64,000 nt of DNA, from positions 3,100,001 through 3,164,000 of the forward strand of contig NZ_CP081496.1 of NCBI RefSeq assembly GCF_019774615.1. The letters are read 5' to 3'. The DNA comes from Streptomyces sp. BHT-5-2 (GTDB taxonomy: Bacteria; Actinomycetota; Actinomycetes; Streptomycetales; Streptomycetaceae). Every line of letters begins with the position of its first letter. The stretch's first letter is position 1. Positions 1 through 9,235 of this stretch are shown here, piece by piece. Made by a program: the position numbers and the translations under genes. Under the pieces are notes generated by a model that did not search any database, was not told where the DNA came from, and saw only the letters and a program-made list of their open reading frames with translations.

Positions 1-548
1 GCCGAGGGCCGGGGGGTGGCGGTGGCGGTGCCGCCGGTGGGCGACGCGGACGGCCGGCCGCCGGGCACCCGGGTCGGGGACGCGACGGCCCGGGACGCCG
101 ACGGGGCGGCGGTGGGCGAGGCGGGGGAGGTCGCCGGACCGGTCCGCCCCGCGCCCCGCGAGGCGGCGTTCCCGCCGTCCCCGCCCGTCCCGCCCCTGCT
201 CACGTCCCCGCCGTCCCGCCCGGCCACGTCCGAGGGGCCGGTCACCGGCGCGGAGAAGCTCTCCTGCGGCAGGGCGTCCGGCAGCGTGCCGGCCCGCACC
301 CGGTCGGCGCCGTCGCCGCCGACCCCCACGAACCGCCCGCCGCCCGGGACGAGTCCGGACGCCACCGCCACCGCGCCCATCGCCACCGCGGCCGAGGCGC
401 CGAGCAGTCCGGTGCGCACCGGCGCGGTCCGGCGGGCCGCGCGGTGACCCCGGTGCCCCGCGGGCGCGGCCGCATCCGTCGGACCGTCAACCTGCCCCGT
501 ACGAGGGCGTTCCGGTATCTGGGGAGCAGAGCGTCGATGGCGGCCCAT
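1..548 (-). CDS. exported/anchored protein, N-terminal part (probable CAP-domain family)
   Basis: The frame is open without a stop from an ATG at 548 to the left edge, so only about 182 residues of the N-terminus are visible. A good ribosome site (GGAAGGAAG, 557-565) precedes the ATG. The protein begins MGRHRRS. It has a basic stretch, then a single hydrophobic segment around residues 47-67, then a long linker rich in Gly, Ser, Thr, Pro and Arg. This matches the layout of Streptomyces membrane-anchored or secreted proteins with a C-terminal CAP/SCP domain, and the MGRHRRS start and the RTGLLGASAAVAMG segment are typical of that group as I remember it. The CAP domain itself lies outside the window, so the family is an inference. 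The gene diverges from acyP. Confidence 0.6.
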   Translation of the reverse strand, partial: MGRHRRSAPQIPERPRTGQVDGPTDAAAPAGHRGHRAARRTAPVRTGLLGASAAVAMGAVAVASGLVPGGGRFVGVGGDGADRVRAGTLPDALPQESFSAPVTGPSDVAGRDGGDVSRGGTGGDGGNAASRGAGRTGPATSPASPTAAPSASRAVASPTRVPGGRPSASPTGGTATATPRPS

Positions 549-722
549 CCGCGGAACTTCCTTCCCCCGGTGCAAGCACCGGCTCCACTGGAGCGGCTGT
601 CGCCGCGCAGATTTCCTGGGATGCCTCATCCGAAAGGGTGAGTCCTCGCTGTCGGGGGACTGTACGCCATGACGCACGGGGCGGATGTGCTTGCTGAGCA
701 ATTGGCCGGTTAACGTGCACAC

Positions 723-1004
723 ATGGACGAGGAAGTGCGGATGACCGCGTGGGTACGCGGGCGGGTCCAGGAAGTTGGGTTCCGCTGGTTCACCCGAGCG
801 AACGCCTTGCGCATCGGTGGGCTCACCGGCTTCGCGGTCAATCTCGGCGACGGCCGCGTCCAGGTCGTCGCCGAGGGACCGAAGGACCGCTGCGCGGAGT
901 TGCTGGAGTGGCTCCGCACCGGGGACACGCCCGGGCGCGTCGACGGCGTCACTGAGATTTGGGCCACGCCGCGGGGCGGCTACGACGGCTTCGAGATCCG
1001 CTGA
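723..1004 (+). CDS. acyP: acylphosphatase
   Basis: A 93-residue protein of the usual acylphosphatase length, which hydrolyses carboxyl-phosphate bonds of small acyl phosphates in the cytoplasm. The signature [11 protein letters not shown] carries the catalytic Arg21, and the catalytic Asn40 sits in GFAVNLGDG. The usual Gly after GRVQ is Glu here, a mild oddity. The ATG at 723 has no Shine-Dalgarno, but a TAACGT -10-like hexamer at 711-716 ends six bases before it, so the message may be leaderless. A second ATG at 744 has a strong AGGAAG site and would give 86 residues. The longer start keeps the residues normally seen at the family N-terminus, so I prefer it. Confidence 0.9.
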   Translation: MDEEVRMTAWVRGRVQEVGFRWFTRANALRIGGLTGFAVNLGDGRVQVVAEGPKDRCAELLEWLRTGDTPGRVDGVTEIWATPRGGYDGFEIR

Positions 1005-1386
1005 CCGGCCCGGAACAAGCCGCCCGGACGGCCGCACCGGGCCCTTTCGCCGGTGCGCCTTCGTGAGCTGCTTACGGGAGATAAGCCCTGGTGGTTGCCA
1101 ACTCGGCCGACCCGTGCAAGGCTGCCGCTGTACGGATGATCTCCACGCCCCCCGGGACCTTTCTGGAGAGTGGACGCCATGCCCTGGCGGCCGCGCACTC
1201 TCAGGCGCCCAAGGATACGGGGCGTGATCGTGTTGACCCTCCATCCGTTTGGTGAGACTCTGGAATCCCCGCGCACCTTAGCTGTTTGGCATTGAGTACA
1301 CCTGGAGAATGACAAGCACCGCGGGTGCGAATCCCTCACGACCCACACCGCTTCGGTCGGTCACTCATTGTGGAGGACCATCCATC
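1005..1386. other. 382-bp gap without a gene
   Basis: I see no coding frame with Streptomyces codon bias on either strand. A small CACC-GCG-GGTG hairpin lies at about 1318-1328. The region probably carries the promoter of the following small gene, but no clear -35/-10 pair stands out. Confidence 0.4.
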
Positions 1387-1590
1387 ATGGCAAAGGCGCT
1401 TCTCGGTTACGTCGGCGGCTCCGACCCCCGAGTCCTCGCCGAGATGCGACGGCTTCAGCAGCGCGTCCAGGATCTCGAATCCGAGCTCCTTCGGATGCAG
1501 GCCGAGAACGACATGCTCTCCGCTGCCGCGCGTCGCGACGATTCGGTGCTCGACCTCGACGTACCCCAGGCGGAGCCCGCGCTCACCTGA
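1387..1590 (+). CDS. small coiled-coil protein upstream of smc
   Basis: A 67-residue conserved actinobacterial-type protein with no assigned function that I know. The ATG at 1387 is preceded by GGAGGACC with good spacing. Residues 18-50 form a regular Leu/Met heptad pattern (RRLQQRVQDLESELLRMQ) predicted to be a short coiled coil, and the C-terminus is acidic and flexible. Nothing indicates export or a membrane segment. It sits alone between acyP and smc on the same strand, and its own terminator (1699-1720) follows. The shape suggests an oligomerising adaptor, but that is a guess. Confidence 0.75.
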   Translation: MAKALLGYVGGSDPRVLAEMRRLQQRVQDLESELLRMQAENDMLSAAARRDDSVLDLDVPQAEPALT

Positions 1591-1644
1591 CCCCGTGCAG
1601 GGGCGGATGGGCCGCGCGCCAGCCGCTTGAGGCACCGTACGCCT

Positions 1645-1700
1645 CAAGATGTACACCTCAAGATCTGCACGCTTCACGATCCGCACTGCAAGATCTGCAA
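1645..1700 (+). repeat. four tandem 12-mers related to CAAGATCTGCAC
   Basis: Copies start at 1645 (CAAGATGTACAC), 1659 (CAAGATCTGCAC), 1675 (CACGATCCGCAC) and 1689 (CAAGATCTGCAA), so the spacing is 14, 16 and 14 bp. The array ends at the base of the terminator stem. It may be a protein-binding array or a relic of replication slippage. Confidence 0.65.
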
Positions 1701-1720
1701 GGGACGCTTCGGCGTCCCTT
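1699..1720 (+). terminator. rho-independent-type terminator with UUCG tetraloop
   Basis: The perfect 9-bp stem AAGGGACGC / GCGTCCCTT closes a TTCG loop and is followed by TCGTCGTT. It terminates the small coiled-coil gene. Confidence 0.8.
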
Positions 1721-2012
1721 CGTCGTTCCCCCGCATTTCCGTCGCCGGCGGTTCCCCGCCCCGCCGTGTGCCGTTGCCGCGCCGGACACCATGGTCGTGT
1801 CCGGTCACTTCCGTCTCGCGGTGTCTCCCCAGCCCCTCGGTATCGTCCTTACCGCATGATGTGCCCCTCCCCCTACCCGGTGAAACCGACGGCATGCACG
1901 GCCCGGTGAACGGGAGGGGAACGGCAGCGGGTGCCCCGGGGACGTACCGGCCGCGCGGATGCCCGGAATGTTGCGGAAGGGGCGCCGGGAGCGGCCGGTA
2001 GAGTTCAAAGGC

Positions 2013-5000
2013 GTGCACCTGAAGAGTCTGACCCTGCGAGGCTTCAAGTCCTTCGCCTCCGCCACGACGCTCCGGTTCGAACCGGGCATCACCTGCGTCG
2101 TGGGCCCCAACGGTTCCGGCAAGTCCAACGTCGTGGACGCGCTGTCGTGGGTCATGGGGGAGCAGGGCGCCAAGTCGCTGCGCGGCGGCAAGATGGAGGA
2201 CGTCATCTTCGCCGGGACGACCGGGCGGCCGCCGCTGGGCCGCGCCGAGGTCTCGCTGACGATCGACAACTCCGACGGTGCGCTGCCCATCGAGTACGCC
2301 GAAGTCACCCTGACCCGGATCATGTTCCGCAACGGCGGCAGCGAGTACCAGATCAACGGCGACACCTGCCGGCTGCTGGACATCCAGGAACTGCTCTCCG
2401 ACTCCGGCATCGGCCGCGAGATGCATGTGATCGTCGGCCAGGGGCAGCTCGACTCCGTTCTGCACGCCGACCCGATGGGCCGCCGGGCGTTCATCGAGGA
2501 GGCGGCCGGCGTCCTCAAGCACCGCAAGCGCAAGGAGAAGGCGCTGCGGAAGCTGGACGCGATGAAGGCCAACCTCGCCCGTGTCCAGGACCTGACCGAC
2601 GAACTGCGGCGGCAGCTGAAGCCGCTGGGCCGGCAGGCCGCGGTCGCCCGGCGCGCGGCCGTCATCCAGGCCGATCTGCGGGACGCCCGGCTGCGGCTGC
2701 TCGCCGACGACCTCGTCATGCTGCGCCGGGCGCTGGCCGCGGAGATCGCCGACGAGGCGGCGCTGAAGGCGCGCAAGGAGGCCGTGGAGGAGCGGCTGCG
2801 CGCCGCCCGGCGGAGCGAGGCGGCGCTGGAGGCGGAGGTGGCGGCCCTCGCCCCGCGGCTCCAGCGGGCCCAGCAGACCTGGTACGCGCTGTCCCAGCTC
2901 GCCGAGCGGGTGCGCGGCACGGTCTCGTTGGCCGAGGCCCGGGTGCGCAGCGCCGCGGCGGTCCCGCCGGAGGAGCAGCGCGGCCGGGACCCCGAGGACC
3001 TGGAGCGGGAGGCCGCCCGGATCCGCGAGCAGGAGGCGGAGTTGAGCGCCGCGCTGGAGGCGGCCGCCCGGGCCCTGGACGACACCGTCGAGCACCGGGC
3101 CGCGCTGGAGCGCCAGTTGGCGGACGAGGAGCGGCGGCTGCGGGACGTCGCCCGGGCGCTGGCCGACCGGCGCGAGGGCCTGGCCCGGCTGAGCGGGCAG
3201 GTCACCGCCGCCCGCGGCCGGGCCGCGTCGGCACAGGCGGAGATCGGCCGGCTGGTCGAGGCCCGGGACGCCGCCCGGAGCCGGGCGGTCGCGGCCCAGG
3301 AGGAGTACGAGCAGCTCAGGGCCGAGGTCGACGGGCTGGACGCGGACGACGAGGAGATCACCGGGCGGTACGGGGCGGCCCGGCGCGAGCTGGCGGAGGC
3401 CGAGTCAGCGCTGACCGCGGCGCGGGAGGCGCTGACCGCGGCGGAGCGGGAGCGGGCCGCGACCGCCGCCCGGCACGACGCGCTGGCCCTCGGGCTGCGC
3501 CGGAAGGACGGCACCGGCGCGCTGCTGGCCGCCGCGGACCGGATCGGCGGGGTGCTCGGGCCGGCGGCCGAACTGCTGACCGTCACGCCGGGCTTCGAGG
3601 TCCCGGTGGCGGCCGCGCTGGGCGCCGCCGCCGACGCGGTCGCGGTCACCGACCCGGCCGCCGCGGCGGAGGCGCTGCGGCTGCTGCGCAAGGAGGACGC
3701 GGGGCGGGCGGCGATGGTGCTGGGCGGCAGCCGACCCGCCCGGGTGCCGGCACCGGCCCGGGCCCTGGAGGCCGAGGAGGCCGTGGCGGTGGCGGCCGCG
3801 GTGGACGGCACCGAGCGGGCCGGCGGCGAGCCGGCCGCGGGGAGCGGTGCCGCCGGCGGGCCGGGGACGCCCGGCGGGCCCGTGCCCGCTCATGAACTCG
3901 TCCACGGGCCGCGGGAGTTGACCGCCTCGGTGGCCCGGCTGCTGCGCGAGGTGGTGGTCGTCGGGACGCTGGCGGAGGCCGAGGAGCTGGTGGCGGCGCG
4001 GCCGGAGCTGACCGCCGTCACCGCGGACGGCGATCTGCTGGGGGCGCACTTCGCCCAGGGCGGCTCGGCGGGGGCGCCGAGTCTGCTGGAGGTGCAGGCG
4101 TCCGTCGACGAGGCGGCGGCCGAGCTCACGGAGCTGGCGGCGCGCTGCGACGGGCTGGCCGAGGCCCGGCGGGCGGCGGAGGAGCGGCGTACGGAGTGTG
4201 CGGCGCTGGTCGAGGAGTTGGACGCCCGGCGGCGCGCGGCGGACCGGGAGAAGTCGAAGGTCGCCGGGGACCTGGGGCGGCTCGCCGGGCAGGCGCGGGC
4301 GGCCGCGGGGGAGGCGGAACGATCCGCCGCCGCCGCGGCCCGGGCCGAGGAGGCACTGGCGCGGGCCTCGGAGGAGGCGGAGGAACTGGCCGCCCGGCTC
4401 GCCGCGGCCGAGGAGGACCCGGGGGCGGACGACGAGGAGCCCGACACCGCCGTCCGTGACCGGCTGGCCGCCGACGGCGCCAACGCCCGGCAGACCGAGA
4501 TGGAGGCCCGGCTCCAGGCGCGGACGCACGAGGAGCGGGTCAAGGCGCTCGCCGGGCGGGCGGATTCGTTGGACCGCGCGGCGCGGGCGGAGCGCGAGGC
4601 CCGCACCCGGGCCGAACGGCGGCGGGCCCGGCTGCGCCACGAGGCGGCGGTGGCCGGGGCGGTGGCCTCGGGCGCGCGGCAGCTGCTGGCGCACATCGAG
4701 GTGTCGGTGCTGCGGGCCGAGGAGGAGCAGGCCGCCGCGGAGCGCGCCAAGGACGAGCGGGAGAAGGCGCTGGCGGCCGAGCGCGAGCAGGGCCGGGAGC
4801 TGGTGGCCGAGCTGGACAAGCTGACCGACTCGGTGCACCGCGGCGAGGTGCTGGGCGCGGAGAAGCGGCTGCGCATCGAGCAGTTGGAGGGCCGGGCGCT
4901 GGAGGAGCTGGGCGTCGAACCGGCCGCGCTGGTCGCGGAGTACGGTCCCGACCAGCCCGTCCCGCCGTCCCCGCCCGCCGAGGGCGAGGAGCTCCCCGAC

Positions 5001-5684
5001 GACCCGGACCATCCGCGGAACCGGCCGGTGGCCTACGACCGTGCCGCCCAGGAGAAGCGCCTCAAGGCCGCTGAGCGGGCGTACCAGCAGCTCGGGAAGG
5101 TGAACCCGCTCGCGCTGGAGGAGTTCGCGGCCCTGGAGGAGCGCCACCAGTTCCTCAGCGAGCAGCTTGAAGACTTGAAGAAGACCCGGGCCGACCTGCT
5201 GCGGGTGGTCAAGGAGGTCGACGAGCGGGTCGAGCAGGTCTTCACCGAGGCGTACCACGACACCGCGCGGGAGTTCGAGGGCGTCTTCGCGCGGCTCTTC
5301 CCGGGTGGCGAGGGCCGGCTGGTGCTGACCAACCCGGACGACATGCTGTCCACCGGGGTGGACGTGGAGGCGCGGCCGCCGGGCAAGAAGGTCAAGCGGC
5401 TCTCGCTGCTGTCCGGTGGCGAGCGGTCGCTGACCGCGGTGGCGCTGCTGGTGTCGATCTTCAAGGCGCGGCCCAGCCCGTTCTATGTGATGGACGAGGT
5501 GGAGGCGGCGCTGGACGACACCAATCTGCAGCGGCTGATCCGGATCATGGAGGAGCTGCAGGAGAGTTCGCAGCTGATCGTGATCACGCACCAGAAGCGG
5601 ACGATGGAGGTCGCCGACGCGCTCTACGGCGTCTCGATGCAGGGCGACGGCGTCTCGAAGGTGATCAGCCAGCGGCTGCGCTGA
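2013..5684 (+). CDS. smc: chromosome segregation ATPase SMC
   Basis: A 1223-residue SMC protein that condenses and organises the chromosome with ScpA/ScpB. I chose the GTG at 2013 (VHLKSLTLRGFKSF), the usual Streptomyces start; an in-frame ATG at 1959 would add 18 unconserved residues. The head motifs are complete: Walker A GPNGSGKS at residues 31-38, signature LLSGGERS near 1132, and Walker B YVMDEVEAALDD soon after. Between them lie two very Glu/Arg/Ala-rich coiled-coil arms around a hinge at roughly residues 500-680. The hinge carries a short Gly/Ala/Pro low-complexity insert near residues 595-625. The gene stands alone in its transcription unit. Confidence 0.97.
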   Translation: MHLKSLTLRGFKSFASATTLRFEPGITCVVGPNGSGKSNVVDALSWVMGEQGAKSLRGGKMEDVIFAGTTGRPPLGRAEVSLTIDNSDGALPIEYAEVTLTRIMFRNGGSEYQINGDTCRLLDIQELLSDSGIGREMHVIVGQGQLDSVLHADPMGRRAFIEEAAGVLKHRKRKEKALRKLDAMKANLARVQDLTDELRRQLKPLGRQAAVARRAAVIQADLRDARLRLLADDLVMLRRALAAEIADEAALKARKEAVEERLRAARRSEAALEAEVAALAPRLQRAQQTWYALSQLAERVRGTVSLAEARVRSAAAVPPEEQRGRDPEDLEREAARIREQEAELSAALEAAARALDDTVEHRAALERQLADEERRLRDVARALADRREGLARLSGQVTAARGRAASAQAEIGRLVEARDAARSRAVAAQEEYEQLRAEVDGLDADDEEITGRYGAARRELAEAESALTAAREALTAAERERAATAARHDALALGLRRKDGTGALLAAADRIGGVLGPAAELLTVTPGFEVPVAAALGAAADAVAVTDPAAAAEALRLLRKEDAGRAAMVLGGSRPARVPAPARALEAEEAVAVAAAVDGTERAGGEPAAGSGAAGGPGTPGGPVPAHELVHGPRELTASVARLLREVVVVGTLAEAEELVAARPELTAVTADGDLLGAHFAQGGSAGAPSLLEVQASVDEAAAELTELAARCDGLAEARRAAEERRTECAALVEELDARRRAADREKSKVAGDLGRLAGQARAAAGEAERSAAAAARAEEALARASEEAEELAARLAAAEEDPGADDEEPDTAVRDRLAADGANARQTEMEARLQARTHEERVKALAGRADSLDRAARAEREARTRAERRRARLRHEAAVAGAVASGARQLLAHIEVSVLRAEEEQAAAERAKDEREKALAAEREQGRELVAELDKLTDSVHRGEVLGAEKRLRIEQLEGRALEELGVEPAALVAEYGPDQPVPPSPPAEGEELPDDPDHPRNRPVAYDRAAQEKRLKAAERAYQQLGKVNPLALEEFAALEERHQFLSEQLEDLKKTRADLLRVVKEVDERVEQVFTEAYHDTAREFEGVFARLFPGGEGRLVLTNPDDMLSTGVDVEARPPGKKVKRLSLLSGGERSLTAVALLVSIFKARPSPFYVMDEVEAALDDTNLQRLIRIMEELQESSQLIVITHQKRTMEVADALYGVSMQGDGVSKVISQRLR

Positions 5685-5807
5685 GCCGGCCGGGCGGACC
5701 CGTCGTGCGGTGCCTGCGCGCCGTGCTTTCTTCACTCCTCGAAGATCAATTCAGAACTTGAATGAAGCATGCGGTAGTCGGGTGAGGAATACGTCGGCTT
5801 CGAGGTA

Positions 5808-5835
5808 TTGACTTCGAAACTTAAAGGCATAGTCT
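5808..5835 (+). promoter_or_regulatory. candidate promoter of glcP
   Basis: TTGACT (5808-5813) and TAGTCT (5830-5835) are separated by 16 bp inside a locally AT-rich stretch. The predicted start site near 5842 leaves a leader of about 100 nt before the TTG start at 5943. Confidence 0.5.
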
Positions 5836-5942
5836 CTGCAACGTCGCTTTTACCTTCAAGTGGTGGGTACCCCCGACGTGTGCACCACTTGTAGGGCCAG
5901 CCCCCTACGCCCGGCAGCGCAGCCGGGCCACTGGAGTTCACG

Positions 5943-7361
5943 TTGACCAGCACCGCGCAGCCGACGGTCCCGGAAGGCCGCAAGGCCCAGCCGGACCACC
6001 TCGGCCATGTCATCTTCATCACCGCGGCTGCCGCGATGGGCGGCTTTCTCTTCGGATACGACAGCTCCGTCATCAACGGCGCCGTCGAGGCGATCCGCGG
6101 CCGCTACGAGGTCGGCTCCGCCGTCCTCGCGCAGGTCATCGCCATCGCCCTGATCGGTTGTGCGGTCGGCGCTGCCACCGCCGGCCGGATCGCCGACCGG
6201 ATCGGCCGGATCCGGGTCATGCAGATCGCCGCGGTGCTGTTCACCATCAGCGCCATCGGCTCCGCGCTGCCGTTCGCCCTGTGGGACCTGGCGATGTGGC
6301 GGGTGCTGGGCGGCATCGCGATCGGTATGGCCTCGGTCATCGGTCCGGCCTACATCGCCGAGGTCTCCCCGCCCGCCTACCGCGGCCGGCTCGGCTCCTT
6401 CCAGCAGGCCGCGATCGTCATCGGCATCGCCGTCTCCCAGCTCGTCAACTGGGGCATCCTCAACCTCGCCGACGGCCAGCAGCGCGGCAAGATCGGCGGC
6501 CTGGAAGCCTGGCAGTGGATGCTCGGCGTGATGGTCATCCCCGCCGTCCTCTACGGTCTGCTCTCCTTCGCGATCCCCGAGTCGCCGCGCTTCCTGATCT
6601 CCGTCGGCCGGATCGACCGCGCCAAGGAGGTGCTCGGCGAGGTCGAGGGCCGGACCGTGGACCTCGACGCCCGGGTCACCGAGATCCAGGACGCCATGCG
6701 CCGCGAGCACAAGTCGACCTTCCGGGACCTGCTCGGCGGCAAGGGCGGCTTCCTCCCGATCGTCTGGGTCGGCATCGGACTCTCCGTCTTCCAGCAGCTG
6801 GTCGGCATCAACGTCGCCTTCTACTACTCCTCGACGCTGTGGCAGTCGGTCGGCATCAACCCCGAGGGCTCGTTCTTCTACAGCTTCACCACCTCGATCA
6901 TCAACATCATCGGCACCGTGATCGCGATGATCTTCGTCGACCGGATCGGGCGCCGTCCGCTGGCGCTGATCGGCTCGGCCGGTATGGCCGTCGCGCTCGC
7001 CCTGGAGGCGTGGGCCTTCTCCGCCAAGACCGCGGCCGGCACCCTGCCGTCCGCCGAGGGCACCGTGGCCCTGATCGCCGCGCACGGCTTCGTCCTCTTC
7101 TTCGCGCTCTCCTGGGGCGTCGTCGTCTGGGTCTTCCTCGGCGAGATGTTCCCCAACAAGATCCGTGCCGCCGCGCTGGGCGTCGCCGCCTCCGCGCAGT
7201 GGATCGCCAACTGGGCGATCACGGCCAGCTTCCCCAGCCTCTCGGACTGGAACCTGTCCGGCACCTACGTGATCTACATGGTCTTCGCTCTGCTCTCGAT
7301 CCCCTTCGTGCTGAAGTACGTGAAGGAGACCAAGGGCAAGGCGTTGGAGGAGATGGGCTAA
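5943..7361 (+). CDS. glcP: MFS sugar porter, glucose permease GlcP
   Basis: A 472-residue, 12-helix transporter of the sugar-porter family that brings in glucose with protons. It starts with TTG at 5943 (MTSTAQPTVPEG). Family motifs are all visible: GGFLFGYDSSVINGA in helix 1, RIADRIGR in loop 2-3, PESPRFLISVGR, the sugar-binding QQLVGINVAFYYSS in helix 7, VDRIGRRPL, and the C-terminal VKETKGK. The sequence is very close to what I recall of the S. coelicolor GlcP proteins, which lie next to smc in that species. It is flanked by its own promoter and a strong terminator, so it is monocistronic. Confidence 0.93.
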   Translation: MTSTAQPTVPEGRKAQPDHLGHVIFITAAAAMGGFLFGYDSSVINGAVEAIRGRYEVGSAVLAQVIAIALIGCAVGAATAGRIADRIGRIRVMQIAAVLFTISAIGSALPFALWDLAMWRVLGGIAIGMASVIGPAYIAEVSPPAYRGRLGSFQQAAIVIGIAVSQLVNWGILNLADGQQRGKIGGLEAWQWMLGVMVIPAVLYGLLSFAIPESPRFLISVGRIDRAKEVLGEVEGRTVDLDARVTEIQDAMRREHKSTFRDLLGGKGGFLPIVWVGIGLSVFQQLVGINVAFYYSSTLWQSVGINPEGSFFYSFTTSIINIIGTVIAMIFVDRIGRRPLALIGSAGMAVALALEAWAFSAKTAAGTLPSAEGTVALIAAHGFVLFFALSWGVVVWVFLGEMFPNKIRAAALGVAASAQWIANWAITASFPSLSDWNLSGTYVIYMVFALLSIPFVLKYVKETKGKALEEMG

Positions 7362-7391
7362 CCTCCCCGCCAGTCCACTCCTCAGTTCTCG

Positions 7392-7425
7392 CTGCTGCCC
7401 CGGCTCACCCGAGCCGGGGCAGCAG
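7392..7425. terminator. bidirectional terminator between convergent genes
   Basis: A perfect 15-bp stem, CTGCTGCCCCGGCTC (7392-7406) and its complement (7411-7425), encloses the loop ACCC. TGGTTT follows on the plus strand. It lies between glcP and the leftward ankyrin gene. Confidence 0.88.
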
Positions 7426-7456
7426 TGGTTTCCGCGCCCGGCCCACCGGACGGGAC

Positions 7457-9175
7457 CTACCGCAGGAGCGGGCTGCCGTCGGGTATCTCCACCCAGCGGC
7501 CGGGCGGGCCGGTCACCGGCCGGGCGTCCGCCACCCGCAGGCCCGCCGCCGCGGAGGCGTACGCCAGCTCGCTCGCGCCGTACGCGTCCCGCGGCCGGGA
7601 CCAGCTCCAGAAGCGGTAGTGCCAGTGCCCCTCGGGCTCGTCCCCGAACGGCGGGAGGCCGATCTCCTCGGTCAGCTCGGTGCGGCCGTCGCGGGAGAGC
7701 GTGCCGAAGGTGCCGCCGGCGGGGTGGAAATAGACGCCGTACGCGGCGGTGCCCGGGGAGAGGGCGTCCAGCACCGGGCGGGTGCTCAGCAGATACGAGA
7801 ACGGCTGGACCAGGACACAGCCGCCGGGCACCCCTGTCACCCCGATCCGGCGGTGGTCCGCGCCCGCGCCGTCGTACGGATCGCCGTCGTGTGCCCCCGA
7901 GGAGGCCGGATCCGCTTCGGAGTCGAAGCCGGAGCCGGGGGTCGGGCAGCCGTCGGGGTCGCGGCCCAGGCGCCGGACCGCCTCCGCCTCGTCGACGCCG
8001 GGCACGAACGCCACCGAGATGCCGTCGGTGTGCGCCCCGTGGAACACCGCCACCCGCGCGTCCGCGTCCTGCTGGGCGGCGCGCTCCTCGGGCGTCGGCG
8101 GCACCGCGCCCGGCAGCCCGGCGAACAGCGGGGCCAGGGCGGTGGTCAGCGCCAGCCGGCCGGGGGAGCGGCCGCCGAGCTGCGGACTCCAGGCGTCGGC
8201 GCCGGCCCGCAGCAGCAGCGCGGCGTTCTCCCGCGCGCCGTGGCAGACGGCGTGCCACAGCGGGGTGCAGCCCTCGGCGTCCGGCGCGTCCACCGGCGCG
8301 CCCCGGTCGAGGAGCGCGGCGACGGCCTCGGGGGCGCCGTGCCCGGCGGCCAGATGCAACGGGGCCTCCGCGGAGCCCGGCGCGAGGGCGGCGGGATCGG
8401 CGCCGCGGGCCGACCGGGCCGGCACCAGGGCGTCCCGCCAGTGGGACGGGGCCGGCAGCTGCCGGTCGCCGCGGTCGGCGCCCGGGTCCGGCGGGGCCCA
8501 CGGCCGCGGCTCGGACCCGGGCGGCCGGGGCGGGATCTCCGCCGGCCCCGGACCGCGGCCGAGGAACCCCCGCGACTCCTCGCCCGCCGCCCGCGGGGCC
8601 GCCGGCCAGATCTCCAGCGCCTCGCCGGCCGCCGCCCGCAGCGGCCCGGCGTCGAAGACGGTGACCGTCTCGGGCACCTGCTCGTCCGGCCACTCCACCA
8701 CCAGCCGGGTGGCGCCGGCGGGCGGCAACTGCGAGAGATGCAGCTCCAGTTCGTGGTGGAACGCGCCGCCGGTGCCGCCGCGCAGCCGGAACGTCGGGCC
8801 GGACGGCCCGGCCGCCGGCCAGGGCGCGCCGTCGAGCGTGGTGACCTTCCGCCCGTCCGCCAGCAGCAGGCCGCAGCGCAGCGCCCCGTCGCCCGGCCGC
8901 CCGTACGGCGAGGTGCGGCCGCCGGGCCGGATCCGCCGCAGGAAGACCGACAGCCGCATCGTCACCGACCGCGGCCAGACCTCCCAGCCGGTGAGCACGA
9001 GCCGCACGTCCGGGCCGGCACCGGCCTCGGCGACCTGCGCGAGGCGCGCCGGGACGAACCACTGGGACGGCGCGAACTCCTCGTCCCCGACGGGTGCGTA
9101 CGCGCTCAACTCCAGGGTCTCGTCAGGAGGTTCGGGCGGGGGCGGGGACTCGGGCAGACCGTCGAAGAAGCTCAT
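7457..9175 (-). CDS. ankyrin-repeat domain protein
   Basis: A 572-residue cytoplasmic protein. The first 200 residues look like a beta-rich domain with no family I can name. A Pro/Gly-rich linker around 205-250 leads to two or three ankyrin repeats at about residues 255-345 (EAPLHLAAGHGAPEAVAALLDRGAPVDAPDAEG is split here only by my reading of the repeat). The C-terminal 200 residues include a compact region with FHPAGGTFGTLSRDG and HWHYRFWSWSRP. It starts with ATG at 9175, and the 60-bp gap to the oxidoreductase suggests the two are co-transcribed. Function is unknown; ankyrin repeats normally mediate protein contacts. Confidence 0.8.
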   Translation of the reverse strand: MSFFDGLPESPPPPEPPDETLELSAYAPVGDEEFAPSQWFVPARLAQVAEAGAGPDVRLVLTGWEVWPRSVTMRLSVFLRRIRPGGRTSPYGRPGDGALRCGLLLADGRKVTTLDGAPWPAAGPSGPTFRLRGGTGGAFHHELELHLSQLPPAGATRLVVEWPDEQVPETVTVFDAGPLRAAAGEALEIWPAAPRAAGEESRGFLGRGPGPAEIPPRPPGSEPRPWAPPDPGADRGDRQLPAPSHWRDALVPARSARGADPAALAPGSAEAPLHLAAGHGAPEAVAALLDRGAPVDAPDAEGCTPLWHAVCHGARENAALLLRAGADAWSPQLGGRSPGRLALTTALAPLFAGLPGAVPPTPEERAAQQDADARVAVFHGAHTDGISVAFVPGVDEAEAVRRLGRDPDGCPTPGSGFDSEADPASSGAHDGDPYDGAGADHRRIGVTGVPGGCVLVQPFSYLLSTRPVLDALSPGTAAYGVYFHPAGGTFGTLSRDGRTELTEEIGLPPFGDEPEGHWHYRFWSWSRPRDAYGASELAYASAAAGLRVADARPVTGPPGRWVEIPDGSPLLR

Positions 9176-9235
9176 GCACCGATCGTGGCATCCGCCACTG
9201 ACAATCCGCCGCGCCGCGGTCGCCGCCCCGCCGCT

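Larger units (their letters stand above)
1591..2012. other. 422-bp gap between the coiled-coil gene and smc
   Basis: The gap holds four tandem 12-mers (1645-1700) followed directly by a UUCG-loop terminator (1699-1720). The remaining 290 bases before the smc start have no gene I can support and presumably contain the smc promoter. Confidence 0.5.

Noticed and set aside
1318..1342. T-arm-like GGGTGCGAATCCCTC suggesting a tRNA
   Set aside because: No acceptor stem, D-arm or anticodon arm can be folded around it.
1645..1700. CRISPR array
   Set aside because: Units are 12 bp with 2-4 bp between them, there are no spacers of proper length, and no cas genes are present.
1931..3895. Long rightward Arg/Gly-rich reading frame inside smc
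   Set aside because: It is a GC-bias shadow of the well-supported smc frame.
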